DNA of 34,974 nt from Alphaproteobacteria bacterium (GCA_028871455.1 JAGWNF010000026.1:1-34974); one strand, 5' to 3'. Positions 1-8,323 are shown, counted from the first letter of the stretch. Notes: generated by a model from the sequence alone, not told the origin. Numbers and translations are program-made.

Positions 1-1
1 G

Positions 2-154
2 CCCCTCTCCAAGAGCCTGGTCGAACTCCACGGCGGTCAGTTCGCCATATCCAGCACCCCCGGCCACGGCACCACCGTCACCGTCACTCTCCCCGCCGCC
101 GCCGATACCGCCAATATCACCGACCACGCCACACAATGGCGCGGAGTCGGCTGA
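2..154 (+). CDS. Sensor histidine kinase, C-terminal fragment
   Basis: Only the last 50 residues are in the window; the gene enters from the left edge. The residues LSKSLVELHGGQ followed by STPGHGTTVTVTLP match the G2 end of a HATPase_c domain, where the glycine-rich loop and final beta-strand close the ATP pocket of two-component sensor kinases. After the domain there is a short polar tail ending at TGA 152-154. Nothing can be said about the sensor domain or partner regulator, which lie outside. The family assignment is firm and the specific kinase is unknown. Confidence 0.8.
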   Translation, partial: PLSKSLVELHGGQFAISSTPGHGTTVTVTLPAAADTANITDHATQWRGVG

Positions 155-197
155 CGCACGGCATACGCCGCGCTACACTGGTGCCACGAGGCGCACC

Positions 198-350
198 ATG
201 CGGCGGCGACATCCGTTGATTCGCATTGCCTTCGCGGCGTTGGCGTTTATGCTGTTGGCGCGCTGCGCCGACGGCGCGCACGGTTCGGCGACGGCCAATG
301 GCAGCGACCGCAGCTCTACCGGACAAGTCCGGCTCGGCTGGCCCTTCTGA
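198..350 (+). CDS. Small putative secreted protein (50 aa)
   Basis: The ORF starts at ATG 198 and ends at TGA 348-350. The product begins MRRRHPLIRIAFAALAFMLL, a basic N-terminus followed by a hydrophobic stretch (about residues 8-20) typical of a signal peptide. It then runs ARCADG and a short Ser/Thr/Gly-rich tail. A cysteine at residue 23 suggests a lipoprotein, but Arg at the -1 position is a poor lipobox, so export with signal peptidase I cleavage or membrane anchoring is equally possible. It lies 43 bp after the kinase stop, on the same strand. No family is recognised; the signal-like N-terminus is the only real support. Confidence 0.45.
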   Translation: MRRRHPLIRIAFAALAFMLLARCADGAHGSATANGSDRSSTGQVRLGWPF

Positions 351-366
351 TCGACTAGTTTCGGAT

Positions 367-900
367 TTAGCGAGCGGCGCGGAGCCGTTCTGCCAGGACC
401 GGGCGCGGCTGCGGTCGGATAGCGGCACGCGGCATCGCCTGGCTCGCCAGTGCGACCGGCCGCGGCGCCGCAGCGCGCTCGAGCCGTTCGACCAACGCCC
501 GATTGGCAGCCATTAGCGCGTCCATCTGACGCAATCGGGTATCTAGCGCCGGCCGTCCGCCCTCGCTGGCGAATCCGACGGCCGCTGGCGCTACCACGGC
601 CGCTGGCCGCGGTGCCATCGGAACGTAACGCTCCTGCCAGCGCGCATCATAGAAATCCGGCGTCTGGTGGCGACGCCGGAAGCTGCCGATCGACAGCACG
701 GCAATGGTCGCCGCAACCACGAGACCCCAAATCACGGCAATGCCGTAGGCAATCTCTTGCGCGCCCGAAGTCGGCGGGAATAGCGCGACCAGCGGATCGA
801 GCGAAATGATCAGGAACAACGTCACTGCCGCACCGCCCACCGCCGAAAGCAGGAACAGCACGAGCGAGGTGCCGAAACCAGTGCCCGATGAAGATTGCAT
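367..900 (-). CDS. Two-TM membrane protein of unknown function (177 aa)
   Basis: The product has two hydrophobic segments, roughly residues 10-35 and 47-71, joined by a short loop containing SLDPLVALFPPTSG. A basic patch (GSFRRRH) follows the second segment, then a long Pro/Ala-rich soluble tail of about 100 residues with a predicted helical stretch (residues 120-145). The topology suggests an inner-membrane anchor with a cytoplasmic tail. The start at 900 is supported by AAGGG about 7 nt upstream on the minus strand. It converges with the small + strand gene ending at 350. No family is recognised and no catalytic motif is visible. Confidence 0.7.
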   Translation of the reverse strand: MQSSSGTGFGTSLVLFLLSAVGGAAVTLFLIISLDPLVALFPPTSGAQEIAYGIAVIWGLVVAATIAVLSIGSFRRRHQTPDFYDARWQERYVPMAPRPAAVVAPAAVGFASEGGRPALDTRLRQMDALMAANRALVERLERAAAPRPVALASQAMPRAAIRPQPRPVLAERLRAAR

Positions 901-1000
901 CGCAGAACCCTTGTACGGCGGACGATCCCGACGTCAGTCGACGTCCGCCCGCGAATCCATCGTCCTTCGTTTTATGGTTACAGCGGAGCGAATACAAGAA

Positions 1001-1085
1001 AAATATAGTTAAGACACAAATAATTAGGTTAACTCCACAGTAGTCTATTAATAAATGTAATGGCCCTATGGTTAATATTAATCAT
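1001..1085. promoter_or_regulatory. A+T-rich regulatory patch with repeated GTTAA half-sites
   Basis: This stretch is strikingly A+T-rich in an otherwise G+C-rich window and lies upstream of the minus-strand membrane protein (367-900). Three GTTAA words occur in the same orientation at 1008, 1028 and 1071, the first two spaced 20 bp apart. They resemble half-sites of CtrA (consensus TTAA-N7-TTAA), but no full site with 7-bp spacing is present. The rest of 901-1149 shows no gene. A promoter or silencer-bound region is inferred; the binding factor is not known. Confidence 0.35.
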
Positions 1086-1149
1086 GCGTCGGAAGGATTG
1101 ACGGCACGAACCGGCGCGACCGTCAATGCAGCCGACGCCTCGTCCAGAT

Positions 1150-1775
1150 TCAGTAACTGGGATGGCTTAAATCGGGCAGCGGGAAAGCCGAGAGGACGTG
1201 CGGCACCGTCACTGGCGGCGCCGGCACCACCATTTCGCGCTTGAGATCGGCATAGCGCGTGACGCCGAGCAGGCCGAGGCATATACGGATCTCGATCTCG
1301 AGCAGCTCCAGCACGCGGAGGATGCCGGCATCGCCCGCCGCCGCGAGACCGTAGCAGTACAGCCGACCGATGCCGACCGCGCTACCCACTCGACGCAGTC
1401 GTGGAAGTCCTGCGTTTCGCGCGGCGAGAAATGGTCGATATAGCCGGGCGAACGTCCGGTGCCGCGCGAGTCGATTCGCACGCAGGCGTACCCGTCAGGC
1501 ACCCATTTCTCGGGATCGACCACTTCCCAGTTCTGGTACCGGTTCGACGAGCCCCGCGTCACGTCGGGATGATTCACCGCCATGATGTCCCAGGCGGTCC
1601 GGTAGCCGTCCTGAAAGGCGAGACCTTTGGCATAGGGTCCATAGGTCACGATCGCTGGAACCTTGCCGGACGAGGCCGGCCGGAAGACATCGGCGCGCAG
1701 CACAACGCCGTCGTCCATTGCGATCGGCACATCCCAGTCGATGCGCATGCCGTCGCGAATCTCACTCTGAGCCAA
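1150..1775 (-). pseudogene. Chimeric pseudogene: CocE/NonD hydrolase 5' part fused to alpha-hydroxy-acid dehydrogenase 3' part
   Basis: The gene starts at TTG 1775 with a good ribosome site (GGAGG, 9 nt upstream). About 130 residues match the N-terminus of CocE/NonD (X-Pro dipeptidyl-peptidase S15-like) acyl hydrolases: ADVFRP, VPAIVTYGPY, then the DSRGTGRSPGY segment that builds the oxyanion hole. That similarity stops near 1385. From there to TGA 1150, in a different frame, the sequence encodes VGIGRLYCYGLAAAG, LGLLGV and PHVLSAFPL. This is the C-terminus of FMN-dependent L-lactate/mandelate-type dehydrogenases, about 76 residues long. The S15 catalytic Ser-Asp-His and the FMN enzyme's active site are all missing, and the second part is out of frame, so neither enzyme can work. 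A deletion between two formerly neighbouring genes is the simplest reading; an assembly join is the alternative. Confidence 0.8.
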
Positions 1776-1860
1776 ATGACCGGTCCTCCCTGCCCGCCAC
1801 GACCCGGCCGGCGCCGTATCGGCGCCGCGGCGATATAGCGTCTTTTGCCGGTTTTGTCAG

Positions 1861-1899
1861 AAAAAAGAAGGCGGCGACCCGGCACCGGGCCGGACCGCC
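1861..1899 (-). terminator. Rho-independent terminator, likely ending the cyd operon
   Basis: Read on the minus strand there is an outer stem GGCGG/CCGCC (1895-1899 with 1870-1874) enclosing an inner CCGGC/GCCGG stem, followed directly by TTCTTTTTT. It lies about 285 bp past the cydX stop and upstream of the hydrolase pseudogene, so it would stop read-through from cydPABX. Energies were not computed. Confidence 0.6.
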
Positions 1900-2020
1900 A
1901 CCCTGCCCCTTGGGGAGGCATCAGTCGGGAGGAAACCGGTCCGGAAGGCTCCAGAACCGGCTGCTCAACAACGCGCCGTCGCGCGACGAGCGCACTCTAG
2001 GGTGGATCGATGACGTTGGT

Positions 2021-2164
2021 ATGACCGCCCCGCTGCGGTGGAAGGACGTGACAGGCGTGTCGAAATATGTCGATCTGTCGTCGCCGAGAGACCTCTGCAA
2101 CGAAATCGTCTACGCCGTCGATCGCTTCGCGGGCGGGCTCTACACGCTGGAGGTCAATCTCTAG
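2021..2164 (+). CDS. Possible small ORF (47 aa), unrecognised
   Basis: ATG 2021 to TAG 2162-2164 would encode a protein with mixed hydrophobic and charged composition, including SKYVDLSSPRDLCNEIVYAV, which reads more like a real protein than the opposite strand. The frame stays open further upstream without a better start and no clear ribosome site is visible. It could be the tail of a decayed gene. It sits antisense to the trailer of the cyd operon. No family is recognised and it may not be expressed. Confidence 0.25.
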   Translation: MTAPLRWKDVTGVSKYVDLSSPRDLCNEIVYAVDRFAGGLYTLEVNL

Positions 2165-2183
2165 GAGGCCGGCAGGCGCGGCG

Positions 2184-2285
2184 TCAATCGGCGCGGTCGT
2201 CGTGCCGCACTTCGAGCCACATGGCGTTGAGGATGGCGAAAGCGCAGGCGAGGCCGAGGCCCAGAACCCAGCTGAAATACCACAT
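2184..2285 (-). CDS. cydX: Cytochrome bd oxidase small subunit CydX (33 aa)
   Basis: The product starts MWYFSWVLGLGLACAFAILN and ends with a short charged tail. This is the classic CydX pattern of a single transmembrane helix with Trp-Tyr-Phe/Trp at the N-terminus. CydX packs against CydA and stabilises the heme groups of the quinol oxidase. It lies 10 bp after cydB, and its ribosome site GAGGAAA overlaps the cydB stop, implying translational coupling. The gene is short enough to be missed by automatic annotation. Confidence 0.93.
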   Translation of the reverse strand: MWYFSWVLGLGLACAFAILNAMWLEVRHDDRAD

Positions 2286-2295
2286 CGGCGTTTCC

Positions 2296-3438
2296 TCAAT
2301 AGCTGTTGGTCTCGCCTTCGATCTGGGCAGCTGAGACGCGGCCGCGCAAGACGCGATAGACGAAGGCGGTGTAGAGCAGAATGATCGGCATGAAGATCAG
2401 CGTCGCCACCAGCATGATGAGGAGCGTGGTGCGGCTCGACGACGCGTCCCAGACCGTCAGGCTCACCGAGGGATCAAGCGTCGACGGCAGGATGAAGGGG
2501 AACATGCTGACGCCCGCGGTCGCGACGATGGCGGCGACCGAGAGGCCGCTGCAAAAGACCGCAAGCTTGTCGAGCTTGAGTCCGAGCGCCAGTACCGTCG
2601 CGGCGGCACTCAGGAGGCCCAGTCCCGGCACCGCAGCAAGCCACGGTTGCGCGCGGTAATTGTTGAGCCAGGCGCCGACGACCTGGACGGCATGCTTGCC
2701 GACCGGATTGGACGGCCCATCATGCGCCAGCACACCGACGATGCGATAGCCCTCGACATGCGTCGTCGCCCAGCCAGCGGCGGCGAAGAGAACGAAGACA
2801 CCGAGCGCCGAAAGCGTCGCCGCACGGCGAGCGCGCTCGGCCACCGGCGATGACGCCTTCGACGCCAGGAATGCGCCACCGTGCATGGCCAACATCGCCA
2901 CCGAAACGAGACCGGCTAAAACCGCGAACGGCCGGAACAGGCCGAGTAGGCCGCCGTCATACACCATGCGCAGGTCGCCATCGAAGCGGAACGGCACGCC
3001 CAGGAGCGCATTGCCGACCGCGACGCCGAAGACCAGCGCCGGCACCAGGCCCGCAACGAACAGTGCCCAATCCCACAGCGTGCGCCAGCGCGCCGCCGGA
3101 TGCTTGCTGCGGTACTTGATCGCCACCGGCCGCAGGATCAGCGTGCACAAGACAAGGAACATCGCCAAGTAGAAGCCAGAGAAAGCGACGGCGTAGACCA
3201 TCGGCCAGGCGGCGAAGATCGCGCCACCGCCAAGAATGAGCCACACCTGGTTACCCTCCCAGACCGGACCGAAGCTGTTGATGACGACACGCCTTTCGGC
3301 GTCGTTGCGACCGAGAAACGGCAGCCAGATCGCCGCACCGAGGTCGAAGCCGTCGGTCACCGCAAAGCCGGCCAGCAGGACGCCGAGCAGCAGCCACCAG
3401 ATAACGCGCAACGTTGCGTAGTCGAGAATGTCGGCCAT
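2296..3438 (-). CDS. cydB: Cytochrome bd ubiquinol oxidase subunit II
   Basis: The 380-residue protein is the second large subunit of cytochrome bd, which oxidises quinol and reduces O2 to water without proton pumping. It is a multi-helix inner-membrane protein. The N-terminal region with TDGFDLGAA and the GPVWEGNQVWLILGGG motif is diagnostic of CydB. The length is the same as the usual family size. It starts 10 bp after cydA stops, on the same strand. CydB carries no heme; it is structurally related to CydA and needed for complex assembly. No missing element is seen. Confidence 0.97.
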   Translation of the reverse strand: MADILDYATLRVIWWLLLGVLLAGFAVTDGFDLGAAIWLPFLGRNDAERRVVINSFGPVWEGNQVWLILGGGAIFAAWPMVYAVAFSGFYLAMFLVLCTLILRPVAIKYRSKHPAARWRTLWDWALFVAGLVPALVFGVAVGNALLGVPFRFDGDLRMVYDGGLLGLFRPFAVLAGLVSVAMLAMHGGAFLASKASSPVAERARRAATLSALGVFVLFAAAGWATTHVEGYRIVGVLAHDGPSNPVGKHAVQVVGAWLNNYRAQPWLAAVPGLGLLSAAATVLALGLKLDKLAVFCSGLSVAAIVATAGVSMFPFILPSTLDPSVSLTVWDASSSRTTLLIMLVATLIFMPIILLYTAFVYRVLRGRVSAAQIEGETNSY

Positions 3439-3448
3439 GCTCGCTCTC

Positions 3449-5011
3449 CTATTCCGCGGCCCCCGCGGTGCCGCGCGGCGAGACGCCGACGCCGACGACG
3501 GCAGGGCCGAGGCGGACGTATTTCAACATCAGATAGAGCTCGACCACCGCCAGCACGCTGTAGAACACGACGAAACCCAGCAGGCTGGTCCAAACCGTTC
3601 CCGCCGAGACCGACGAGGCCGAGAGGAACGTCGGCAGCACGCCGTCGATGGTCCAAGGCTGACGACCGTATTCGGCGACGAACCAGCCGAGCTCACACGA
3701 AATCCAGGGCAGCGGCAGCGACCAAAGTGCCGCCGTCAGAAACCAGCGGTAGCGATCGAGCCGGCGGCGCGCCGAGAGATAGAAGGCGAAGGCGAACAGG
3801 GCGATGAAGTAGAAGCCGAGCGCCACCATGATCCGGAACGTCCAGAACAGCGCCGCGACGCCCGGAACGGTGTCCCAGGCAGCTTTTTCGATCTGCGCCG
3901 GCGTCGCGTCGACGACCTTGTCGGTATACCTCTTCAACAACAGCGCATAGCCTAGATCGTGCTCGTTGGTCATGAAATCGGCCTGCGCCGCGGAATCATC
4001 GGGATGCACGCGTAGCGTCTCGAGGGCGCGATAGGCGACGATGCCGTGTTTGATGCGCTCGGTGTTGTCGGCAACGAGGTTGACGATGCCCGGCACTTCC
4101 ACGTCGAGCGAGCGCGTCGCGATCAGGCCAAGAAGCCAGGGTACCCTGATCGCGAAATGGGTCATGCGATCCTTGACGTCGGGAAAGCCGAAGACCGTGA
4201 AGCTGGCCGGCGGCGCCTCGGTCTGCCAATCCGCTTCGATCGCCGCAATCTTCATCTTCTGGTTCTGCGACGCGGTGTAGCCGCTCTCGTCGCCGAGGAC
4301 GACGACGGACAGCGCCGCCGCCAAGCCAAAACTCGCCGCCACCGTCATCGACCGCTTGGCGATCTCGGGATAGCGGCCCCTGAGCAGGAACCAGGCGCTG
4401 ATCGCCAGCACGAATATAGCGCCGGTGACATAGCCGGCGCTGACGGTATGGACGAACTTCGCCTGTGCGACGGGGTTGAACAGTACGTCGTAGAACGACG
4501 TCACCTCCATCCGCATGGTATGGAAATTGAAAGCCGCGCCGACCGGATGCTGCATCCAGCCGTTGGCGATCAGAATCCACAGCGCCGAAAGATTAGTGCC
4601 GAGCGCCAAAAGCCACGTCGACGCGAGATGGCCGACCTTTGACATCCGGTCCCAGCCGAAAAAGAACAGGCCGACAAAGGTCGCCTCGAGGAAGAAGGCC
4701 ATCAGGCCTTCGATGGCGAGCGGCGCCCCGAAGATGTCGCCGACGTATTGAGAGTAGTAAGCCCAGTTGGTGCCGAACTGGAACTCCATGGTGATGCCGG
4801 TGGCGACGCCCATGGCGAAGTTGATGCCGAAGAGCACGCCCCAGAAGCGCGTCATGTCGCGCCACACCGTGCGTCCGGTCATGACGTAGACGCTCTCCAT
4901 GATCGCCAGGAGTACCGACAGGCCGAGCGTCAGCGGCACGAAGAGGAAGTGATACATCGCGGTCAGGCCGAACTGCAGGCGCGACAACTCGACGGTGTTG
5001 GGATCGATCAT
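3449..5011 (-). CDS. cydA: Cytochrome bd ubiquinol oxidase subunit I
   Basis: At 520 residues this is nearly the length of E. coli CydA. Heme ligands are in place: His21 (LTAMYHF), His188 (KFVHTVSAGY) and Met395 (WTFRIMV). The quinol-binding Q loop begins at GDESGY (residues 240-245). The roughly 145 residues from there to the Met ligand fit the long-Q-loop class. The GRQPW motif is present near the C-terminus. The protein carries hemes b558, b595 and d in the inner membrane. Its ATG overlaps the cydP stop by 4 nt, so the two are translationally coupled. Expression is probably raised under low oxygen through the FNR/FixK-type box at 5212. Confidence 0.97.
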   Translation of the reverse strand: MIDPNTVELSRLQFGLTAMYHFLFVPLTLGLSVLLAIMESVYVMTGRTVWRDMTRFWGVLFGINFAMGVATGITMEFQFGTNWAYYSQYVGDIFGAPLAIEGLMAFFLEATFVGLFFFGWDRMSKVGHLASTWLLALGTNLSALWILIANGWMQHPVGAAFNFHTMRMEVTSFYDVLFNPVAQAKFVHTVSAGYVTGAIFVLAISAWFLLRGRYPEIAKRSMTVAASFGLAAALSVVVLGDESGYTASQNQKMKIAAIEADWQTEAPPASFTVFGFPDVKDRMTHFAIRVPWLLGLIATRSLDVEVPGIVNLVADNTERIKHGIVAYRALETLRVHPDDSAAQADFMTNEHDLGYALLLKRYTDKVVDATPAQIEKAAWDTVPGVAALFWTFRIMVALGFYFIALFAFAFYLSARRRLDRYRWFLTAALWSLPLPWISCELGWFVAEYGRQPWTIDGVLPTFLSASSVSAGTVWTSLLGFVVFYSVLAVVELYLMLKYVRLGPAVVGVGVSPRGTAGAAE

Positions 5012-5175
5012 CGAAGAGCTTCCTCTGGCGGAACGGCATAAAGATGCTGCGCGGCGGCGGCGGTGGAGATTTCCGGCCGGTGCGCCGCGGAGAAGAACAG
5101 CAGATAAAGCACGGTGAGAGCCGCCGCCTTGACGGCAAGCGCGAGCGCGATCTCGAAACGCAGACGCATCCGCAT
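5008..5175 (-). CDS. cydP: Cytochrome bd accessory small subunit CydP-like (55 aa)
   Basis: The small protein starts MRMRLRFEIALALAVKAAAL and has one transmembrane helix (about residues 8-29) ending in LYLLFFS, followed by a short periplasmic tail. Small CydP proteins with a basic start, one helix and an FFS-like end sit directly before cydA in many proteobacteria, where they are linked to oxidase assembly or stability. The stop overlaps the cydA start (ATGA). A second ATG two codons in is an alternative start, and only a weak AGGG lies upstream. The assignment rests on position plus sequence pattern. Confidence 0.75.
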   Translation of the reverse strand: MRMRLRFEIALALAVKAAALTVLYLLFFSAAHRPEISTAAAAQHLYAVPPEEALR

Positions 5176-5211
5176 GGCGCGCGACCCTAACGGCGCGGTT
5201 TAACGCCGGCT

Positions 5212-5225
5212 TTGACCTAAATCAA
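5212..5225. promoter_or_regulatory. FNR/FixK-type box upstream of cydPABX
   Basis: TTGAC-CTAA-ATCAA matches the TTGAT-N4-ATCAA consensus of FNR/FixK/Dnr regulators at 9 of 10 positions. Its centre lies about 43 bp from the cydP start codon. The same 14 bases recur at 32637 before another gene. Low-oxygen activation of cytochrome bd by this regulator class is well known; which regulator acts here is inferred. Confidence 0.75.
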
Positions 5226-5277
5226 GCCGTCGGCAGGGAAGCCCGCCGGCCCGCAATGATCGATCGACGGCGGCCGT

Positions 5278-6672
5278 TCAGTAACGGTAGGTATCGGCCT
5301 TGAACGGACCTTCGGGCTTCAGGCCAAGATATTGGGCCTGCTTCGGCGTGAGCTTGGTCAGGTGCGCGCCGACCTTGGCGAGATGCAGCACCGCCACGCG
5401 CTCGTCGAGATGCTTGGGCAGTGTGTAGACTTTCTTCTGGTACTTGCCCTGGTTGGTCCACAGCTCGATCTGCGCCAGCGTCTGGTTGGTGAAGGACGCG
5501 CTCATCACGAAGCTCGGATGGCCCATGGCGCAGCCCAGATTCACCAGCCGACCCTCCGCCAGCAGCAGGATGCGCTTGCCGTCGGGGAACTCGACCTCAT
5601 CGACCTGTGGCTTGACGTTGTGCCATTTGAAGTTGCGCAGGCCCCCGACCTGGATCTCGTTGTCGAAGTGGCCGATGTTGCAGACGATGGCGCGGTCCTT
5701 CATCCGGCGCATGTGATCGACGGTGATGACGTCGAGGTTGCCGGTCGCGGTGACGAAGATGTCGGCAACCGGCGCCGCTTCGTCCATGGTCACGACCTGA
5801 TAGCCCTCCATCGCCGCCTGCAGCGCGCAGATCGGATCGATCTCCGTGACCACGACGCGCGCGCCGGCGTTCCTGAGGCTCGCCGCCGAGCCCTTGCCGA
5901 CGTCGCCGAAGCCGGCGACCGCGGCGACCTTGCCGGCCATCATCACGTCGGTGGCGCGGCGGATGCCGTCGACCAGGCTCTCGCGGCAGCCGTAGAGGTT
6001 GTCGAACTTCGACTTGGTGACGCTATCGTTGACGTTGATCGCCGGAAACAGCAAGCGACCTTCCTTCTCCATCTGGTAGAGGCGATGGACGCCGGTCGTC
6101 GTCTCCTCCGACACGCCCTTGATCGCGACACCGAGCTTCGCATACCAGCCGGGTTTCGACTTGAGCCGCTCGGCGATCGCCGCAAACAACACCTCTTCCT
6201 CTTCGCTGCCCGGCTTCGCCAGCACCTTGGGATCCTTCTCCGCCTGGATGCCGAGATGGACGAGCAACGTCGCGTCGCCGCCGTCGTCGAGAATCATGTT
6301 GGGCGCACCGCCATCGCCCCACTCGAAGATGCGATGGGTGAACTCCCAGTATTCCTTGAGCGACTCGCCCTTATAAGCGAAGACCGGCGTGCCGCCGGCC
6401 GCGACCGCTGCCGCTGCATGGTCCTGGGTCGAATAGATGTTGCACGACGCCCAGCGCACGTCGGCGCCCAGAGCCTTGAGCGTCTCTATCAGCACCGCCG
6501 TCTGGATGGTCATGTGCAGCGAGCCGGCGATGCGTGCGCCCTTCAAGGGCTGCTGCTTGCCGTAGGCCTCGCGCGTTGCCATCAGACCGGGCATCTCGGT
6601 CTCGGCTATGGCGAGTTCGCGCCGGCCGAAATCGGCCAGCCCAATATCCTTCACCTTGTAATCGGTGGTCAT
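5278..6672 (-). CDS. ahcY: Adenosylhomocysteinase
   Basis: This cytoplasmic enzyme (464 aa) splits S-adenosylhomocysteine to adenosine and homocysteine, removing the product inhibitor of methyltransferases. It shows the tightly bound NAD site GFGDVGKG (residues 254-261), the substrate-region motif [11 protein letters not shown] (215-225) and the conserved C-terminal tail KADTYRY. An insert around residues 145-185 is typical of many bacterial forms. The start at 6672 ([11 protein letters not shown]) is chosen over a longer frame because family proteins begin here and AAGGA lies upstream. It follows metK by 19 bp and is probably cotranscribed with it, so both halves of the methyl cycle are produced together. 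Confidence 0.97.
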   Translation of the reverse strand: MTTDYKVKDIGLADFGRRELAIAETEMPGLMATREAYGKQQPLKGARIAGSLHMTIQTAVLIETLKALGADVRWASCNIYSTQDHAAAAVAAGGTPVFAYKGESLKEYWEFTHRIFEWGDGGAPNMILDDGGDATLLVHLGIQAEKDPKVLAKPGSEEEEVLFAAIAERLKSKPGWYAKLGVAIKGVSEETTTGVHRLYQMEKEGRLLFPAINVNDSVTKSKFDNLYGCRESLVDGIRRATDVMMAGKVAAVAGFGDVGKGSAASLRNAGARVVVTEIDPICALQAAMEGYQVVTMDEAAPVADIFVTATGNLDVITVDHMRRMKDRAIVCNIGHFDNEIQVGGLRNFKWHNVKPQVDEVEFPDGKRILLLAEGRLVNLGCAMGHPSFVMSASFTNQTLAQIELWTNQGKYQKKVYTLPKHLDERVAVLHLAKVGAHLTKLTPKQAQYLGLKPEGPFKADTYRY

Positions 6673-6691
6673 CGGCAGAATTTTCCTTGGA

Positions 6692-7858
6692 CTAGAAGGC
6701 GCGGCGGAGCTGATCGGCGAGGTCGGTCTTCTCCCACGAGAACCCGCCGTCGGTCTCGGGTGGGCGGCCGAAATGGCCATAAGCCGCGGTGCGCGCATAG
6801 ATCGGCCGGTTGAGCTGAAGATGCGTGCGGATACCGCGCGGGCTCAAATTCACCATCTCCTGCAGCACCTTCGACAGCTTCGCCTCGTCGACTTTGCCGG
6901 TGCCGGCGGTGTCGATATAGACCGACAGCGGCTTGGCGACGCCGATGGCGTAGGACAGCTGGATGGTGCAGCGCTCGGCGAGCTCGGCGGCGACGACGTT
7001 CTTCGCCAGATAGCGCGCGGCATAGGCGGCCGAACGATCGACCTTCGACGGGTCCTTGCCCGAGAAAGCCCCGCCGCCGTGCGGCGCGGCGCCGCCATAG
7101 GTGTCGACGATGATTTTGCGGCCGGTGACGCCGGTGTCGCCGTCGGGTCCGCCGATAACGAAGCGACCGGTCGGATTGACGTAGAAATGCTCCTCGTCGC
7201 ACATCCAGCCGTCGGGCAGCACATCGAGCACGTGCGGCCGCACGATCTCGCGCACTTCGTCCTGGTCGACCTTCTCGCTGTGCTGGGTCGAGACTACGAC
7301 CGAGGTCGCACGCGTCGGCTTGCCGTCGCGGTATTCGAGCGTGACCTGGCTCTTGGCATCGGGACCGAGTTCGACCGTCGCACCCGAATGGCGCGCCTCG
7401 GCGAGCGACTTGAGGATGGCGTGCGCGTAATAGAGCGGTGCCGGCATCAACTCCGGAGTCTCGCGGCAGGCATAGCCGAACATGATGCCTTGGTCGCCGG
7501 CCCCTTCGTCCTTGTTGCCGGCGGCGTCGACGCCCACGGCGATGTCAGTTGACTGGGCGTGCACCAGGCATTCCACCTTGGCTTTCTTCCAGTGAAAGCC
7601 GTCCTGCTCGTAGCCGATGTCCTTGATGGCGTGGCGCGCGATCTCGATCAGCTTTTCGTGCGTGACCGAAGCCGGACCGCGAGTTTCGCCGGCCATGATG
7701 ACACGGTTGGTGGTGCAGAGTGTCTCACAGGCGACGCGCGACATCGGATCGGCGGCGAGGTAGGCATCGACCACGGCGTCGGAGATGCGGTCGGCAACCT
7801 TGTCCGGATGGCCTTCGGAAACCGATTCGCTGGTGAAAACGTAGTCGCGCAGGCTCAC
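6692..7858 (-). CDS. metK: S-adenosylmethionine synthetase
   Basis: The 388-residue protein makes S-adenosylmethionine from methionine and ATP in the cytoplasm. Signature motifs are present: GHPDK (residues 16-20), the [12 protein letters not shown] hexapeptide region and the glycine-rich GGGAFSGKD loop that holds the phosphates. Length is normal for the family. Translation starts at GTG 7858 with GGGAGC upstream. ahcY follows 19 bp downstream, forming a two-gene methyl-cycle operon. The 156-bp leader between rpmB and metK contains no gene; it has an imperfect GC-rich inverted repeat, but no riboswitch class could be assigned. Confidence 0.97.
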   Translation of the reverse strand: MSLRDYVFTSESVSEGHPDKVADRISDAVVDAYLAADPMSRVACETLCTTNRVIMAGETRGPASVTHEKLIEIARHAIKDIGYEQDGFHWKKAKVECLVHAQSTDIAVGVDAAGNKDEGAGDQGIMFGYACRETPELMPAPLYYAHAILKSLAEARHSGATVELGPDAKSQVTLEYRDGKPTRATSVVVSTQHSEKVDQDEVREIVRPHVLDVLPDGWMCDEEHFYVNPTGRFVIGGPDGDTGVTGRKIIVDTYGGAAPHGGGAFSGKDPSKVDRSAAYAARYLAKNVVAAELAERCTIQLSYAIGVAKPLSVYIDTAGTGKVDEAKLSKVLQEMVNLSPRGIRTHLQLNRPIYARTAAYGHFGRPPETDGGFSWEKTDLADQLRRAF

Positions 7859-8014
7859 CGTCGTGCTCCCTAGTTTATCCTTGTGGTCCCGTTACGACGG
7901 GCGGCCGAATAATGGGTGAGCCGCCGTCCGACCGCAACCACGAAGGCGCGATCATTTTGAGGCATGACAGCAGACGTCGTGGGCGGTCGGCTGGCGCGCC
8001 CGCCGCGGCCTGCG

Positions 8015-8323
8015 TCAGGCGGTCGCGCCCGCTCCGGTCTTGCGCGCCTGCGCCGCCCGGATGCGGCGCTTCAGTCGCCGCGCCTCTATGGGCAAACGCC
8101 CATCAGGGGTCGTGGTCAGATAGGCGTCGAGCCCGCCATTCTTCTCGATCGTACGGATGGCGCGCGGCGTCAGGCGCAGCTGGATCGAATGACCGAGCGC
8201 GTCTGACAGCAGCGAGGTCGCCTGCAGGTTTGGCAGGAAGCGCCGCTTGGTCTTGTTGTTGGCGTGGCTCACATTGTGGCCGACGAGCACGCCCTTGCCG
8301 GTGATGCCGCAGCGTCGCGCCAT
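8015..8323 (-). CDS. rpmB: 50S ribosomal protein L28 (bL28)
   Basis: The 102-residue basic protein begins [20 protein letters not shown], with [13 protein letters not shown] following. This is the conserved N-terminal half of bL28, a component of the large ribosomal subunit. The C-terminal extension is usual for alphaproteobacteria. AAGGA lies 10 nt before the start. A perfect GC-rich hairpin stands just upstream of the ribosome site (8349-8366). It is on the same strand as metK but separated by 156 bp. Confidence 0.95.
   Translation of the reverse strand: MARRCGITGKGVLVGHNVSHANNKTKRRFLPNLQATSLLSDALGHSIQLRLTPRAIRTIEKNGGLDAYLTTTPDGRLPIEARRLKRRIRAAQARKTGAGATA

Noticed and set aside
7859..8014. 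Possible SAM-responsive riboswitch in the metK leader (GC-rich inverted repeat about 7900-7930).
   Set aside because: No conserved core of SAM-II, SAM-V, SAH or SAM/SAH riboswitches could be matched, and the repeat is imperfect. A covariance-model search would decide.
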